Positions 42,271-51,886 of a DNA stretch of 64,000 nt are shown here, piece after piece. Position 1 is the first letter of the stretch, and each line of letters starts with the position of its first letter. A program made the translations under genes and the position numbers. Below the pieces are notes generated by a model. That model ran no database searches, was not told the origin of the DNA, and was given only the letters and a program-made list of their open reading frames with translations. The stretch is from Magnetovibrio sp. (GTDB lineage: Bacteria > Pseudomonadota > Alphaproteobacteria > Rhodospirillales > Magnetovibrionaceae), in assembly GCA_028281525.1 (NCBI GenBank), contig JANQJR010000063.1, forward strand, positions 1-64,000. The letters run 5' to 3'.

Positions 42271-43326
42271 TTATTGCCCACCGCCGTCGCCAGCCGCCGT
42301 CGCCTCTTCTTCGGGCGTTGCGAAACCCAGTGTCATAGAGCGCGCGGTGCCGGGCGGATTTTCAAACTCGACCGAGAACGGTACGGTTTCGCCCGGTTCC
42401 AATTGGGTGACGCCTAGGTCTTGCAGTTGGGTGCGGATCGCATTGCCGTCGGTGTTGGTCAGTTCGACCTTGAGCATCGGCACGGCGACCGGCTGATCGA
42501 CGATGTTGGCGACGTTGCCTTCGATGATCAGGTAGTCGATGCCATTGCGTACGTCGCGGCGCGGCTTGACGTCTTGGTGGGTCAGGCCGTCGCCCGGTTC
42601 GACCTTGTGCAGGCCCACGGCCTCATAAATGCCCTGGGCGTCCGGATACATTTCAATGACCGTATCCTTCATGGCGACGCCACCCCCGGCCACCCCGATG
42701 AACAGCACGGCGAAGATGATGCCGATGATGAGGCCCACCGGTTTTTTCGGTTCCGGCGGCGGTTTCTTGAAATGCGGGCGGCCGACGGGAATTTCGTCGT
42801 CTTCCAGTTCCGGAAGGGGCTCGCTCAGGCTTTCGGGGATCGGTTCTTGCTCATCCTCATCGACCTCGACCTCGATGGTCTCCGCCTCTTCCTCGTCGAT
42901 GTTGCCGTCGACCATGGATTCGATGGGCGGCGGGGCGTCGTCTTCGCCGAACAGATTGTCGAGCTCGTCCTGGGACAGGGGCTCTTCTTCCGGTTCTGGT
43001 TCTTCCTCCGGCTCTGGCTCGGGTTCCGGCTCCGGCTCGGGTTCCGGCATCGGCTCGGGCTCGGGTTCTTCTTCCGGCTCGGGTTCCGGTGGCGGTGGTG
43101 GAGGCGGTGCGGCGGGCGCATCCGCGACGACCATGGGCTCCGACGGGACGGCCATTTGCGCGGGCGTGGGGATGGTCACTTGCTGCTCGCGCACTTCAAC
43201 CGAATGGATTACAGACTGCTGCCATGTGTAGCCGCAGCGCGCACAGCGCATCATGGACCCGGTCGGCGAAATCGCCTCCGGTTTGACGTCATAGTGCGTT
43301 CCACAATTCGGACAGGTGATAATCAT
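42271..43326 (-). CDS. MJ0042-type zinc-ribbon / DUF3426 membrane protein with long acidic Pro/Glu linker
   Basis: MIITCPNCGTHYDVKPEAISPTGSMMRCARCGYTWQQ; EPEPEPEEEPEPEEEP stretch; single TM segment. Confidence 0.88.
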   Translation of the reverse strand: MIITCPNCGTHYDVKPEAISPTGSMMRCARCGYTWQQSVIHSVEVREQQVTIPTPAQMAVPSEPMVVADAPAAPPPPPPPEPEPEEEPEPEPMPEPEPEPEPEPEPEEEPEPEEEPLSQDELDNLFGEDDAPPPIESMVDGNIDEEEAETIEVEVDEDEQEPIPESLSEPLPELEDDEIPVGRPHFKKPPPEPKKPVGLIIGIIFAVLFIGVAGGGVAMKDTVIEMYPDAQGIYEAVGLHKVEPGDGLTHQDVKPRRDVRNGIDYLIIEGNVANIVDQPVAVPMLKVELTNTDGNAIRTQLQDLGVTQLEPGETVPFSVEFENPPGTARSMTLGFATPEEEATAAGDGGGQ

Positions 43327-43510
43327 CGCGACACAGCATGTGTTAACCTCTTGCCTTTATAGGTGTTTCGAAGATTCAACGCAAGCAAGGCGCAACGCGC
43401 CCGTCTTGGTCTTGTTGTGGACGAATCGGGCCGAGCCGTGCCATCGTAAGGCCCGCCGCCGATCCGGCCCGGATTACGCCCCTCAAGTGAGGGAATCCGG
43501 CTGTATATAA

Positions 43511-44257
43511 ATGCATTTAAGGACTCGCTTCGTGGACATTGATCCCACCGCCAGTATTGCCCGATTCGAAAACGTTGGCTTGCGCTACGGCCTTGGCCCG
43601 GAAGTGTTGCAGGACGTGACGTTCGAACTGATGCCCGGCTCATATCACTTCCTGGTGGGGCCGTCCGGCGCGGGCAAGTCGTCGCTGTTGAAGCTGATGT
43701 ATCTGGCTTTGCGCCCGTCGCGTGGTTTGGTGCATCTGTTCGGGCGTGACATCGCCACCACGGCGCGCGATGACCTGCCGGCTTTGCGCCGCGCCGTGGG
43801 CGTGGTGTTTCAGGAGTACCGTCTGCTGGAACACCTCTCTACCTTTGACAATGTGGCGTTGCCGCTCCGCGTCGCCGGACTGCGCGAAGCCGATATCAAA
43901 CGCCATGTGGAGGAGCTTTTGGTGTGGGTTGGGCTGCAGGATCATATGAACGCCCGCCCGCCGACGCTGTCGGGTGGGCAGAAGCAGCGTGCCTCCATCG
44001 CGCGCGCCGTGATCGCGCGTCCAAACCTGCTGCTGGCGGACGAACCCACCGGCAATGTGGATGAGCGCATGGGCTATCGTTTGATGCACCTGTTCGAAGA
44101 GCTCAACAAGCTCGGCACCACCGTGGTGGTTGCAACCCACAACGAGGCCATGGTGCGCGAACTGGGCCATCCCGTGATGCGGCTCGATGGCGGCCACATG
44201 AGCGTGAGTCACGGCACCAAATACCAGACCAGCAACGTCCAGATGGGGGAATTTTAG
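43511..44257 (+). CDS. ftsE: Cell division ATP-binding protein FtsE
   Basis: Walker [29 protein letters not shown]; divergent from the zinc-ribbon gene and followed by ftsX. Confidence 0.93.
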   Translation: MHLRTRFVDIDPTASIARFENVGLRYGLGPEVLQDVTFELMPGSYHFLVGPSGAGKSSLLKLMYLALRPSRGLVHLFGRDIATTARDDLPALRRAVGVVFQEYRLLEHLSTFDNVALPLRVAGLREADIKRHVEELLVWVGLQDHMNARPPTLSGGQKQRASIARAVIARPNLLLADEPTGNVDERMGYRLMHLFEELNKLGTTVVVATHNEAMVRELGHPVMRLDGGHMSVSHGTKYQTSNVQMGEF

Positions 44258-45142
44258 ATGTTTTCCCGGCGCACCGATCTGCCCTTGGATAAAGACGCGC
44301 TCAGCGGTTTCTTGCCGTGGTTGATTGCGTTCATGGTGTTTCTGGCGGCCCTGGCCCAGGCGGGCCTGATCGGCTTGGATGAACTGGCGCGGCGTTGGGA
44401 TAGCGGCATGGCGGCGCAATTGACGGTGCAAATCCCGTCCGATTCTGAGGCGAGCGGTGCTACGGACACCCGGCGTTTGCAAAAGGCGCTCAACATGATT
44501 TCCGAAACGCCGGGTGTGATGCATGCCGAAGTGGTCAGCGAGAATCAGGTCCTGAAACTGCTAAGCCCCTGGTTGGGCGTGGTTCAGGCGACCGACGTGC
44601 CGCTGCCGCGCCTGATCGATGTGGAGTTGGAGCCCGACGTGAAATTCGATGCGCGGGTGTTGCAGCAAAAATTGGCGCGCACCATTCCTGGCACCCAAGT
44701 GGATGACCACGGGGTATGGCTGGCGCGCTTGATCCAGATGGTGCGCACCTTGGAAGCGCTCGCTGCCGGAGTGTTGGCTTTGATCCTGACCGCCGCCACC
44801 GCGACGGTGGTGTTCACCACGCGCACCGGCCTGACCGTGCACCGTGAAGCGATCGAAGTGTTGCACCTGACCGGCGCGCATGACCGCTATATCGCCAAAC
44901 AATTCGCCGCACGCGCCTGGGCGTTGGGGCTCAAGGGCGGGCTTTTCGGCCTAGCGCTGGCCGCGCCGACCCTGTTTGTGTTGGGCTATGTGGCGGACCG
45001 TCTGCAGGCGGGCATGTTGCCCGACATGTCCTTGCCGCCGCTGGGCTGGGCGTCGTTGCTGGTGCTGCCGTTGGCCGCAGGCCTGGTCGCCGGCTTGACT
45101 GCGCGTTATACCGTGATGCGCAATCTGAGAAGGATGTTGTAG
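44258..45142 (+). CDS. ftsX: Cell division protein FtsX
   Basis: Four-TM permease topology with large periplasmic loop; immediately downstream of ftsE. Confidence 0.9.
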   Translation: MFSRRTDLPLDKDALSGFLPWLIAFMVFLAALAQAGLIGLDELARRWDSGMAAQLTVQIPSDSEASGATDTRRLQKALNMISETPGVMHAEVVSENQVLKLLSPWLGVVQATDVPLPRLIDVELEPDVKFDARVLQQKLARTIPGTQVDDHGVWLARLIQMVRTLEALAAGVLALILTAATATVVFTTRTGLTVHREAIEVLHLTGAHDRYIAKQFAARAWALGLKGGLFGLALAAPTLFVLGYVADRLQAGMLPDMSLPPLGWASLLVLPLAAGLVAGLTARYTVMRNLRRML

Positions 45143-45406
45143 GGCCTGGTCTCATTATTCTGTTGCGTTTGGTTTGCGAAAACCGTTTCCTGACAAGGAA
45201 AAGGCGCGCCGGAAGTGTGGCACCACTTTCAAGAGCCTTTGACGCCGTTCAGGGAACATTTTTCGCAAATCCCTTGGACGGGGCGCTTTTTCACCTGGAC
45301 GTTGTTCGCAAGCCCTTGTAATGAATTGCATTGCGGCGGTCTTACCGCCTCGTCCAGGTGAAAAATCACCACCGCCAAATGCATCACAATAATGGGATCA
45401 GGCCCT
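45141..45406. repeat. 266-bp multi-palindromic element (MITE-like or structured RNA) between ftsX and ydcF
   Basis: Terminal inverted repeats 45141-45172 / 45375-45406 (27/32 matches); inner IR 45173-45193 / 45249-45269 (18/21); perfect 15-bp IR 45287-45301 / 45351-45365 enclosing hairpin GGCGGT-CTT-ACCGCC. Confidence 0.8.
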
Positions 45407-45407
45407 C

Positions 45408-46025
45408 ATGTCTCGTCCGCCGCTGCGCCGTCATACGGGCCGCACCATCAGCCGCTTTGGCGGCTTGTTGATCCTGCTCGCGGGTGTGTGGGGGGCGGGG
45501 CTGTTCCGCTATGCCGATCAAATCCCGACCCGGGTTTACGACACGGACACCCAAACCGACGCCATTGTGGTGCTCACCGGTGGCAGCGGGCGGCTCGACG
45601 AAGGACTCAAGCTTCTCGAAACGGGGGCGGCGAAGAAGCTTTTCATTTCGGGGGTTTACAAGGGTGTGGATATGCAATACCTGCTCGAGGCCTATCGCCA
45701 GAACCCCCAAGATCTGAATTGCTGCGTCGATATCGGGCACGCGGAGGACACCATCGCCAACGCCACCGAAACCCGCGATTGGGTGCGTGAGAACAATATC
45801 CATAGCGTGCGATTGGTTACGTCGGGCTATCATATGCCGCGTTCCGTCCTGGAATTCGAGCACGCGCTTCCGGATGTCGAGTTGCTGCCCCATCCTGTGT
45901 TCCCCGCCCATGTCAAGCAAGAGCAATGGTGGGCCTGGCCTGGCACCACCGGCCTGATCGTCGGCGAATACAATAAATTCCTGCTCGCCTGGATGCGCCA
46001 TAAGCTGATGGCGCTGTTGAGTTAG
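45408..46025 (+). CDS. YdcF/ElyC family (DUF218) protein
   Basis: DAIVVLTGGSGRLDEGLKLLETGAAKKLFISGV; ETRDWVRENNIHSVRLVTSGYHMPRS. Confidence 0.9.
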   Translation: MSRPPLRRHTGRTISRFGGLLILLAGVWGAGLFRYADQIPTRVYDTDTQTDAIVVLTGGSGRLDEGLKLLETGAAKKLFISGVYKGVDMQYLLEAYRQNPQDLNCCVDIGHAEDTIANATETRDWVRENNIHSVRLVTSGYHMPRSVLEFEHALPDVELLPHPVFPAHVKQEQWWAWPGTTGLIVGEYNKFLLAWMRHKLMALLS

Positions 46026-46047
46026 GTTTAGGCGTTAAGGATCTCCC

Positions 46048-46818
46048 ATGACCGCAGTGCGCTCATTCCTGTTCAATACGATGTTTTTCGTCGGCGGCTT
46101 CATCATCGCCATGGCTTTGCTGCCGGTTCTGTTGATGCCGCGCCGCGCCGCTCAAGCAGGGCTCAAGGCCTGGGGCGGAGCCATGATGTGGTTTTTGAAG
46201 GTGATCGCGGGCTTGAGCTACGAAGTGCGCGGTCTGGAAAACCTGCCGGACGGCGCCTGTGTGTTCGCTTGCAAGCATCAAAGCGCCTGGGAAACGGGGA
46301 TTTTCCACCAACTGGTGCACGACCCGGCCTATGTGCTGAAAAAAGAACTGCTGTCCATTCCATTCTTTGGCTGGTATCTGGCGCGCGGCGGGGCCATCGC
46401 CATCGACCGCAAGGCCGGCGCCTCGGCCCTGAAGCTCATGGTCCGGGGGGCTTCGGACCGCTTGGGGCGCGGCCAGAACGTGGTGATTTTTCCCGAAGGC
46501 ACACGTTCCGCGCCCGGCAAACCCGGAACCTATCATCCGGGTGTGGCGGCGATTTACAAAGGCGTGGACGCGCCATTGGTGCCGGTGGCGCTGAACTCGG
46601 GCCTGTTTTGGCAGCGGCGCAGTTTCCTCAAACGCGCCGGGCGCATCACCCTTGAAATCCTTCCCCCGATCGCGCCGGGACTGGACCGCAAGGCCTTTAT
46701 GAAAGAGCTTCAAGAGCGCATCGAAAGCGCGTCCAACCGCTTGATCGAAGAGGCGCGCGCCAATTATCCGCACGCGCTTCCAGCAGACTCGCAGGAAGAA
46801 AAAGAAGAGCACGGCTGA
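46048..46818 (+). CDS. plsC: 1-acyl-sn-glycerol-3-phosphate acyltransferase
   Basis: KHQSAWETGIF (HX4D-like) and FPEGTRSAPG acyltransferase motifs. Confidence 0.9.
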   Translation: MTAVRSFLFNTMFFVGGFIIAMALLPVLLMPRRAAQAGLKAWGGAMMWFLKVIAGLSYEVRGLENLPDGACVFACKHQSAWETGIFHQLVHDPAYVLKKELLSIPFFGWYLARGGAIAIDRKAGASALKLMVRGASDRLGRGQNVVIFPEGTRSAPGKPGTYHPGVAAIYKGVDAPLVPVALNSGLFWQRRSFLKRAGRITLEILPPIAPGLDRKAFMKELQERIESASNRLIEEARANYPHALPADSQEEKEEHG

Positions 46819-46877
46819 AGCTCTTTCTTGCCTTCAACCGACTATAGCAAGCCATTGAATTCGCCGCGCTTTCACCC

Positions 46878-46953
46878 TGTGGATAAATTCGTGGACTCTT
46901 TCACTCGGGTACTCTTTGATGTTTTCCACAGACCGCGTGGGATAAGTGGATAA
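46878..46953. promoter_or_regulatory. DnaA-box cluster plus GANTC site upstream of nrdJ
   Basis: TGTGGATAA 46878-46886 (perfect), TTTTCCACA 46922-46930 and AGTGGATAA 46945-46953 (one mismatch each); GACTC 46894-46898. Confidence 0.65.
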
Positions 46954-47207
46954 GATGGCGCGTGCCAAAAAAGCCCGGATGTGTAGGATGCATCCCCACA
47001 GAGGGTTGGGCCCCGGCCAGGGCCGAAACATAACAAGAACATTTATTGACCAAAACCGCTTCCGGGCGTAAACTAGGAAATCTGAAGCCTGAAAAATCCT
47101 TATTGGTTTCAGGGTCTTATGAAATCGCTCTTTTGCTCATTGCGCTTTCGACACAAGTTGCGCGGTGCGCCCAATGCGGACCCGCAACGTTATGTGGCAG
47201 GACAGGA

Positions 47208-49628
47208 ATGACGACGTCCATGGTAAGCATGCCCCCCATTTCCCAACACATCTGGGATATGAAGTACCGCTTCAAAGGCGCGGACGGGCGGCCTGTGGAC
47301 AAAAGCGTCGAGGAGACCTGGGCGCGCGTCGCCAAGGCCCTGGCCGCGCCGGAAAAAGACCCGGATTTCTGGGAAGAACACTTCTTCCAAATCATGAACG
47401 ATTTCCACTTCCTGCCGGCCGGCAGGATCATCGCGGGCGCAGGCGTGGAGCGCAACGTGACGCTGTTCAACTGCTTCGTCATGGGGGACATTCCCGATTC
47501 CATGGCTGGGATTTTCGAACAGCTGACCGAAGCCGCGCTGACCATGCAGCAGGGCGGCGGCATCGGTTACGATTTTTCGACGCTGAGACCCAAGGGCGCG
47601 CGAGTCAAAAAGATCGGCGCGGATGCGTCGGGCCCTTTAAGCTTCATGGATGTGTGGGACTCCATGTGCCGCACCATCATGTCCGCCGGGTCGCGCCGCG
47701 GGGCGATGATGGGGGTGATGCGTTGCGACCACCCGGATATCGAAGCCTTCATCGAAGCCAAGCAGGAACCCGGCCGGTTGCGCATGTTCAACTTGTCGGT
47801 GCTGGTCACGGACGCCTTCATGGGCGCGGTCAAGGCAAACGATAGCTGGCAATTGAAGTTCGGGGACGAGATCTACAAGACCGTTCCGGCGCGCGATCTG
47901 TGGGATAAGATCATGCACGCCACCTATGCTTATGCGGAACCGGGCGTGATCTTCATCGACCGCATCAACCGGCTCAACAACTTGAATTATGTGGAGACCA
48001 TCCACGCCACCAACCCCTGCGGCGAACAGCCGCTACCTCCGTATGGAGCGTGCCTGCTGGGCTCGGTCAATCTGGCGCGGCTGGTGGTGGAGCCGTTCAC
48101 GGACCAGGCCGCCATCGATTTGGACAAGCTTGGCGAATTGGTGAAAACCGCGGTGCGTCTGATGGACAACGTCATCGATGTGTCGCGCTTCCCGCTCGAG
48201 GAGCAGGAAAACGAGGCCAAGGCCAAACGCCGCATCGGGCTCGGCGTGACCGGGCTGGCGGATGCGCTGATCCTGTGCGGCGCGCGCTATGGCTCCGAAA
48301 AGGCGGTGAAACTAACCGAAACCTGGATGGCGGCGGTTGAGCGCGCGGCCTATCTGGCGTCGGGCGAACTGGCCCGCGAAAAGGGCGCGTTCCCGCTCTA
48401 TGACGCCGACAAATATCTGACCGGTGAGATGATCCAGCGCCTCGATTCGGATGTGCAGGATGCCATCCGCGACCATGGAATCCGCAACGCGCTGGTCACT
48501 TCCATCGCGCCGACCGGCACCATTTCGTTGTTCGCGGGCAATGTGTCCAGCGGGCTGGAGCCGGTGTTCAGCTTCAAATACACCCGCCACGTGCTGCAGC
48601 CGGACGGCACGCGCAAGGAAGAAGAGGTTTCGGACTACGCCTACCGCCTCTACCGCCAGACCTTCGGCGAAAACGCGGCGCTGACCGACGCCTTTGTGGA
48701 CGCTCAGCAGCTAAGCCCGCAGGATCATCTGGTGATGCAAGCCGCCGTGCAGCGTCACATCGACAGCTCCATTTCCAAAACCATCAATTGCCCGGAAGAC
48801 ATCTCGTTCGACGCCTTCAAGGACGTCTATATGGAGGCCTTCGATCTGGGGCTCAAGGGGTGCACCACGTATCGGCCCAATGACGTCACCGGCGCGGTGC
48901 TGGAGGTCAAGGGGGCCAAAAAGAAAGAAGCGGATCCCAAGCAGGAAGTCCTGCCGTTTGATAAGCCCGTCGAAAAGAAGCCCAAACCGGCCCAGAGTGC
49001 GCCCGGCGAGGTCCACCATCTGACCCAGCCGCTGGAGCGTCCCGGAGGCTTGCAGGGCCACACCTACAAACTGGTCTGGCCGCAGAGCGAGCACGCGCTC
49101 TACGTCACCATCAACGACATCGTGGACGATTCGGGCCGTGTGCGCCCGTTCGAGATTTTCATCAACTCGAAAGACGTGGAACACTTCGCCTGGACGGTGG
49201 CGTTGTGCCGCATGATCTCCGCGGTGTTCCGCCGGGGCGGCGACGTGTCGTTCGTGGTGGAGGAACTGAAAAACGTGTTCGATCCGCGCGGCGGCAACTG
49301 GGTCGCGGGCAAGTACGTGCCCTCGCTCCTGGCCGCGCTCGGTGAAGTGATCGAACGCCATATGGTGGCGATTGGGTTCTTGAAGGACGGCGGTGGATTT
49401 CATGAGCCGGAGGCCGAGGCCCAAGTTCAAGCTCAAGTGGTCAACCTGAACGCGTCTCCGGCGTTGGAAGGGCCCGTCGGGGACGGCAATCCCGCGAACA
49501 TCCACAGCCACGACGGTCATGTCCACGATTCCCGCATGCGCTTTTGCCCCAAATGCAGTCAACCTGGCCTGATCCGCCAGGAAGGCTGCGACACCTGCCT
49601 GGAGTGCGGGTATTCCAAGTGCGGGTGA
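47208..49628 (+). CDS. nrdJ: Adenosylcobalamin-dependent (class II) ribonucleoside-diphosphate reductase
   Basis: FHFLPAGRIIAGAG; NCFVMGDIPDSM; GGGIGYDFSTLRPKGA; NPCGEQPLPPYGACLLGSVNL; C-terminal CPKCSQPGLIRQEGCDTCLECGYSKCG. Confidence 0.93.
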   Translation: MTTSMVSMPPISQHIWDMKYRFKGADGRPVDKSVEETWARVAKALAAPEKDPDFWEEHFFQIMNDFHFLPAGRIIAGAGVERNVTLFNCFVMGDIPDSMAGIFEQLTEAALTMQQGGGIGYDFSTLRPKGARVKKIGADASGPLSFMDVWDSMCRTIMSAGSRRGAMMGVMRCDHPDIEAFIEAKQEPGRLRMFNLSVLVTDAFMGAVKANDSWQLKFGDEIYKTVPARDLWDKIMHATYAYAEPGVIFIDRINRLNNLNYVETIHATNPCGEQPLPPYGACLLGSVNLARLVVEPFTDQAAIDLDKLGELVKTAVRLMDNVIDVSRFPLEEQENEAKAKRRIGLGVTGLADALILCGARYGSEKAVKLTETWMAAVERAAYLASGELAREKGAFPLYDADKYLTGEMIQRLDSDVQDAIRDHGIRNALVTSIAPTGTISLFAGNVSSGLEPVFSFKYTRHVLQPDGTRKEEEVSDYAYRLYRQTFGENAALTDAFVDAQQLSPQDHLVMQAAVQRHIDSSISKTINCPEDISFDAFKDVYMEAFDLGLKGCTTYRPNDVTGAVLEVKGAKKKEADPKQEVLPFDKPVEKKPKPAQSAPGEVHHLTQPLERPGGLQGHTYKLVWPQSEHALYVTINDIVDDSGRVRPFEIFINSKDVEHFAWTVALCRMISAVFRRGGDVSFVVEELKNVFDPRGGNWVAGKYVPSLLAALGEVIERHMVAIGFLKDGGGFHEPEAEAQVQAQVVNLNASPALEGPVGDGNPANIHSHDGHVHDSRMRFCPKCSQPGLIRQEGCDTCLECGYSKCG

Positions 49629-49743
49629 GGTGCGTCCACTCAACGATCAATGGCGCATACATCTAACCTGACACCGCGTTTTTTGCTGACGCTTGGCACA
49701 ATATCGAAATAGGCAAACTTGGGAAACGATGCGTGAACGCCGG

Positions 49744-49914
49744 TTATCGGTTCCCTTGTTCCGCGGTGACGGCATTCATGTGATCCACTTCATAAGCAGC
49801 GGTGATCTGGCGGATGAGGGATCGTTTCAGTTGCTTGAATGCCGGCTGATGGATGTATGAGTATTCATTATCCAAAAGTTCCACCCACTCAAGGATGTCC
49901 TTGTTGTTTGGCAT
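49744..49914 (-). CDS. Small hypothetical protein (56 aa)
   Basis: MPNNKDILEWVELLDNEYSYIHQ...; GGGAGAG ribosome-binding site before the ATG. Confidence 0.5.
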   Translation of the reverse strand: MPNNKDILEWVELLDNEYSYIHQPAFKQLKRSLIRQITAAYEVDHMNAVTAEQGNR

Positions 49915-50004
49915 AAGTGCTCTCCCTTGTGCTCGTTCTCCTTCTGTACGCAGCATCAAGGCGTTTGGATCAGGTATGAAAGCAAAAATCCGTGGCGGGC
50001 CGCT

Positions 50005-51381
50005 TTATCGGGGCAGGGCTTGCAAAAGATTGGCGAGGAAGCGTTCCTGATCCCAGGACCAGCTGTGCATGGACAGTCCTAAGCGCACCACCACCAGATC
50101 GCGGGACGGAATGATGGTGACGATCTGGCCCCAATGTCCGACGGCGAAAAACGCGTCTTTCGGCAGGGCCGGACGCTCGCCATCCCGGTTGTAATAGGAA
50201 GGCGGCACCTTCAGCCAGAAATGCGCGCCGTAGATGTGATCCGTGGACTGGGGGGTGGGACGGGTGAGGTATGCGACCCAGCCCTCGGGCAAAATCCGTT
50301 TGCCGTTCCACACGCCGTCGCTTAACAGCAGCAGGCCCCAGCGCGCCCAATCGCGCGCCGTGGCGTACATGAACGTCGCCCCGCCGAAGGTGCCCGCGGC
50401 ATCAGGCTCGATCACGGCGGTTGTCATGCCCAGCGGTTCGAACAACGCGCGGCGTGGAAAGGCGAAGTAAGCGTTCGCATCGTCGTCCAGAGCCGCCCGC
50501 AGCGCCCGGGCCAAGATGGTGGTGGTGGCGCTGGAATAATTCCAGTGGCTGCCGGGGGGATGCGCCAGCGGACGCTCCGCCGCGAAGGCCGCCATGTCGT
50601 CCCGCCCCCAAGACAGCGCCAGGACCTCGGAAAAGGGGCTAACGTAGTTTTCGCGCCACGCCAGCCCGTCCGTCATGCGCAGCAGGTGATCCAAGGTGAT
50701 GGCGGATCGTGGGTCGTCCGTTTGTCGCCAGATGTCCACGGGGTCGTGCAAGGCCAGCCGTCCTTGGCGCACCAGTGCCCCGGTGAGGGTCCCCATCACG
50801 CTTTTGGTCATGGACCAGCCGTGCAGCGGGGTATCCGGACCGATCCCCGGCGCATAGCGCTCTGCAACAATGCGCCCCTGGTGCACGACCACCACCGCGC
50901 GGGTGCGCCTGAGGCGTTCCGGGTCCGGCTCGGCGAAGGCGTCGTCCACCACCGCCTGCAGTTTTTTCATGTCGACACCGAAATTTTCTGCCGGGCGGTC
51001 GAAAGGGTCCGGGGCGGTGTTCGTTGATGGCGTCAACGCCTGCGGGCGTAACGCGGCCGGTCCTTTGGGTCCGGCGAGTGTGCAGCCGAGACCCGGGCGA
51101 AACAGCGCGTGGCGTTCGATAAAACCGGCAAATGTTCCGGTCACGGTTTGGGCGCCGTGATCGATTTGGGTGCCGGCCAGATGCAGGATAGGTTGGCTGT
51201 CCACCTTGAGTTCATGCGCCAAGACATCCTCGACGCTGCGTTGCGACACAAACACGCCTGTGCACAGGGTCTTGGCCTTGTATCCCGCAGCAATGGGTCC
51301 TAGGCGACACGCGAGGAACAGACAAAGCCCCAAGAACCCCAAAAGGATTACGGCCGGTACGGCGATTTTGATGCGGCTCAT
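50005..51381 (-). CDS. Serine hydrolase / class C beta-lactamase-related family
   Basis: GWSMTKSVMGTLTG (SxxK), YSSATTTIL (YxS-like), HWGQIVTIIPSRDLVVVRLG. Confidence 0.88.
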   Translation of the reverse strand: MSRIKIAVPAVILLGFLGLCLFLACRLGPIAAGYKAKTLCTGVFVSQRSVEDVLAHELKVDSQPILHLAGTQIDHGAQTVTGTFAGFIERHALFRPGLGCTLAGPKGPAALRPQALTPSTNTAPDPFDRPAENFGVDMKKLQAVVDDAFAEPDPERLRRTRAVVVVHQGRIVAERYAPGIGPDTPLHGWSMTKSVMGTLTGALVRQGRLALHDPVDIWRQTDDPRSAITLDHLLRMTDGLAWRENYVSPFSEVLALSWGRDDMAAFAAERPLAHPPGSHWNYSSATTTILARALRAALDDDANAYFAFPRRALFEPLGMTTAVIEPDAAGTFGGATFMYATARDWARWGLLLLSDGVWNGKRILPEGWVAYLTRPTPQSTDHIYGAHFWLKVPPSYYNRDGERPALPKDAFFAVGHWGQIVTIIPSRDLVVVRLGLSMHSWSWDQERFLANLLQALPR

Positions 51382-51386
51382 GGCAC

Positions 51387-51465
51387 TCAACTCAAGCTGC
51401 TGAAATTCCAGGTCGCGCCGGCGAGCGGGAACATGCTCTGCGCCACCATGACCAAGTCGAAAATA
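51387..51465 (-). pseudogene. Decayed duplicate of the 3' end of the downstream cytochrome b gene
   Basis: 51387-51450 aligns with 51887-51950 (about 53/64 identical); reads ...VMVAQSMFPLAGATWNFSSLS* versus ...AMVALGVFLLIGAAWNFSSLS*. Confidence 0.75.
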
Positions 51466-51481
51466 ATCCCGTTACTTTAGG

Positions 51482-51793
51482 CTAAGCTGCGAGAATTTTG
51501 CAGACGCAATGGCTGCTGCCAAATTGTGCGACAAACCGATCGCTTTCGATTGGGTCTTCAAACATGACCTGAATAATTTTACGGATGAAGTCGGCGTCCT
51601 CAAACCCGACCAGCCGAATGTCCCAAATTTCGCTACAGTTTTCTTCAAGCCATTCCACGACGGGAAGAACGGGCTGGTCTGTGATGAATGTCACCACATG
51701 ACAGGTTCGTCTGCGTTCAGGAGATCCGGGCCGTGGCAAACGCCGTCTGTCGCCTCTTCGCTCCCGACCCCATTTGAGAGTGTAGTCAGACAT
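51482..51793 (-). CDS. Hypothetical protein
   Basis: 103-aa ORF; the C-terminal part looks like a genuine soluble domain. Confidence 0.45.
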   Translation of the reverse strand: MSDYTLKWGRERRGDRRRLPRPGSPERRRTCHVVTFITDQPVLPVVEWLEENCSEIWDIRLVGFEDADFIRKIIQVMFEDPIESDRFVAQFGSSHCVCKILAA

Positions 51794-51886
51794 TTTAAGT
51801 GCTTATGCCAGATCGGAACATGAACACAGTATAATGCCATATGGATGCTCAACGTATGATGCGCGTCACAGCGTTGGCCGTACCGC

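Noticed and set aside
42955-43115. CRISPR-like or tandem DNA repeat in the zinc-ribbon gene
   Set aside because: Repeats are codon-level low complexity (Glu-Pro), with no spacer structure.
42629-43231. SGSGSGSG-rich plus-strand ORF
   Set aside because: Antisense translation of the acidic Pro/Glu linker of the zinc-ribbon protein.
46819-47207. Possible oriC because of the DnaA boxes, or a cobalamin riboswitch before nrdJ
   Set aside because: Only three boxes, no clear AT-rich unwinding element, and no recognisable B12 box; the promoter interpretation is simpler.
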